NCBI RefSeq assembly: GCF_030530745.1 | Contig: NZ_JAUMUI010000009.1 | Location: 1 to 64,000 of the forward strand | Direction: 5' to 3' | DNA length: 64,000 nt | Source: Neisseria sp. | GTDB taxonomy: Bacteria > Pseudomonadota > Gammaproteobacteria > Burkholderiales > Neisseriaceae | Shown: piece by piece, positions 62,867-64,000 of the stretch | How positions within the stretch are numbered: position 1 is the first letter of the stretch | Layout of the letters: each line of letters starts with the position of its first letter | Translations under genes and position numbers: made by a program | Notes under the pieces: model-generated | Database searches by the model: none | What the model was told of the DNA's origin: nothing | Seen by the model: only the letters and a program-made list of their open reading frames with translations

Positions 62867-64000
62867 ATGAACTTCCCCCTCCCCGCCTCTTCGCAAAAAT
62901 CCCGCTGGCCGGATCTGACCCCCGGCAGCCTGCCGTGGGCGTTAACGCAGAGCCTGCCTGAACAACCGCTGAAAGTGATTCTCACGCAAGATGCCGAACA
63001 GGCGTTGCGCCTGCAGATTGCGTGGCAGTTTTTCCGTCCGCAGGATAACGCCGTGTTGCTGCCCGATTGGGAAACGCTGCCGTATGAGCGTTTTTCGCCG
63101 CATCAGGATTTGGTATCGGAGCGTTTGGCGGCGTTGTGGCAGGTGAAAAGCGGCTTGGCCGACGTGTTGATTGTGCCAGTGGCCACCGCCATGCAGAAAC
63201 TCGCTCCGGTGCCGTTTCTGCTCGGACGCACGTTTTGGCTGAAAACGGGGCAGACGCTCGATGCCGAAGCCTTGCGCGGCAATCTGACCGATGCGGGTTA
63301 CAGCCATGTTTCCAACGTGGTGGCTTCGGGCGAATTTGCTATGCGCGGCGGCATTTTGGATATTTTCCCGATGGGGGCGGAGCTGCCCTACCGCTTGGAT
63401 TTGTTCGGCAACGAAATCGACAGCATCAAAACCTTCGACCCCGATACGCAGCGCACGCTCGCGCCCGTTTCCGAAATCCGCCTCCTGCCCGCCCACGAAT
63501 TCCCCACCGACGACGACGCGCAGAAAATCTTCCGCGCCCGCTTCCGCGAGGAAACCAGCGGCGACTACAATGCCGCCACGGTCTACCAAGCCGTGAGCGG
63601 AGGCCGTTTCGGCGCGGGGGTAGAATATTATCTGCCGCTGTTTTTTGAAGACGAATGCGCCACCCTGTTTGACTACATCGGCACAGAGGCGCTGTTTGTC
63701 TGCATCGGCGATGTGCACGCCGAAGCCGCGCGCTTTTGGACGGATGTGAAATCGCGTTTTGCGATGGCGCAGGGCGACGAAACCTACCCGCCTTTGCCCC
63801 CGCAGCATCTGTATCTCAGCGAAGACCAATTTGCAGGCCGTCTGAAACCCTATCCCCAAATCCTGCCCGATTTAAACGGCCAAACCCACCTCTTGCCCGA
63901 TGTGGCCGTGAACCGCCACGCCGAAGACCCGCTGGCCGCCTTAAAGGCTTTTCAGACGGCCTTTAACGGCCGCATCCTGCTCACCGCCGAAAGCGCGGGG
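62867..64000 (+). CDS. mfd: Transcription-repair coupling factor Mfd (3' truncated by window edge)
   Basis: The open frame runs from ATG 62867 to the window end (378 codons). The product begins MNFPLPASSQKSRWPDLTPG and contains the UvrB-like N-terminal module: LPDWETLPYERFSPHQDLVSERLAALW, ALRGNLTDAGYSHVSNVVASGEFAMRGGILDIFPMG and DLFGNEIDSIKTFDPDTQRT. Mfd removes stalled RNA polymerase and recruits UvrA. The RNA-polymerase-binding and translocase domains lie outside the window. Uptake sequences are embedded near 63836 and 63951. Confidence 0.93.
   Translation, partial: MNFPLPASSQKSRWPDLTPGSLPWALTQSLPEQPLKVILTQDAEQALRLQIAWQFFRPQDNAVLLPDWETLPYERFSPHQDLVSERLAALWQVKSGLADVLIVPVATAMQKLAPVPFLLGRTFWLKTGQTLDAEALRGNLTDAGYSHVSNVVASGEFAMRGGILDIFPMGAELPYRLDLFGNEIDSIKTFDPDTQRTLAPVSEIRLLPAHEFPTDDDAQKIFRARFREETSGDYNAATVYQAVSGGRFGAGVEYYLPLFFEDECATLFDYIGTEALFVCIGDVHAEAARFWTDVKSRFAMAQGDETYPPLPPQHLYLSEDQFAGRLKPYPQILPDLNGQTHLLPDVAVNRHAEDPLAALKAFQTAFNGRILLTAESAG

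Overview
The window comes from a Neisseria-like member of the Neisseriaceae. The 12-bp DNA uptake sequence AGGCCGTCTGAA (AG dialect) occurs dozens of times, often as inverted pairs that form terminators. Correia-type (CREE) elements are present, and most products match the neisserial core genome. No rRNA, CRISPR array, prophage or complete insertion sequence was seen.

Layout. 1-7.4 kb: 3' part of feoB with a small Cys-rich partner, aspA, gph, hemC, a lipoprotein, ybeY and a CorC-type CBS protein. 7.5-23.2 kb: a surface-glycan region in which glyQ, msbA and glyS are interleaved with eight glycosyltransferase-type genes and galE. In pathogenic Neisseria the lgt lipooligosaccharide locus sits next to the gly genes, so this is probably the same site with a different gene set. 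23.6-32.1 kb: a strongly AT-rich island without uptake sequences. It carries a one-direction operon that looks like a small biosynthetic cluster: an AurF-like diiron oxygenase, an acyl/peptidyl carrier protein, an RraA-like protein, a stand-alone adenylation enzyme, a class IV aminotransferase, a FabH-like ketosynthase, a membrane desaturase, a methyltransferase, and an EamA exporter broken by one amber codon. Its predicted promoter carries a G10 tract between -35 and -10. 32.3-44 kb: OmpA-domain protein, glnS, an unlinked cysN, a 36-aa small gene, an unlinked mlaC, a HicAB module with a coupled small membrane protein, tRNA-Leu, ribA, a tyrosine phosphatase and lipoproteins. 44-64 kb: ftsK, ispD-dnaQ, truA, gltS, an LprI-like lipoprotein, a DASS anion symporter, mtnN, pilU, tig, clpP, murJ, an NhaD-type antiporter, aroD and the start of mfd.

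Repeats. There are four copies of a 167-190 bp MITE-like element with inverted ends and mostly TA flanks, three CREEs, three copies of a 75-78 bp palindrome, one further inverted-repeat element, and a repeated promoter cassette that carries a poly-C run in one of its two copies.

How it fits together. The flanks are ordinary chromosome. The two accessory regions are the glycan locus (with G8 tracts inside one gene) and the AT-rich cluster (with a poly-G promoter). Both carry homopolymer tracts of the kind that give phase variation in Neisseria. Family calls rest on motifs read by eye; no database search was run.
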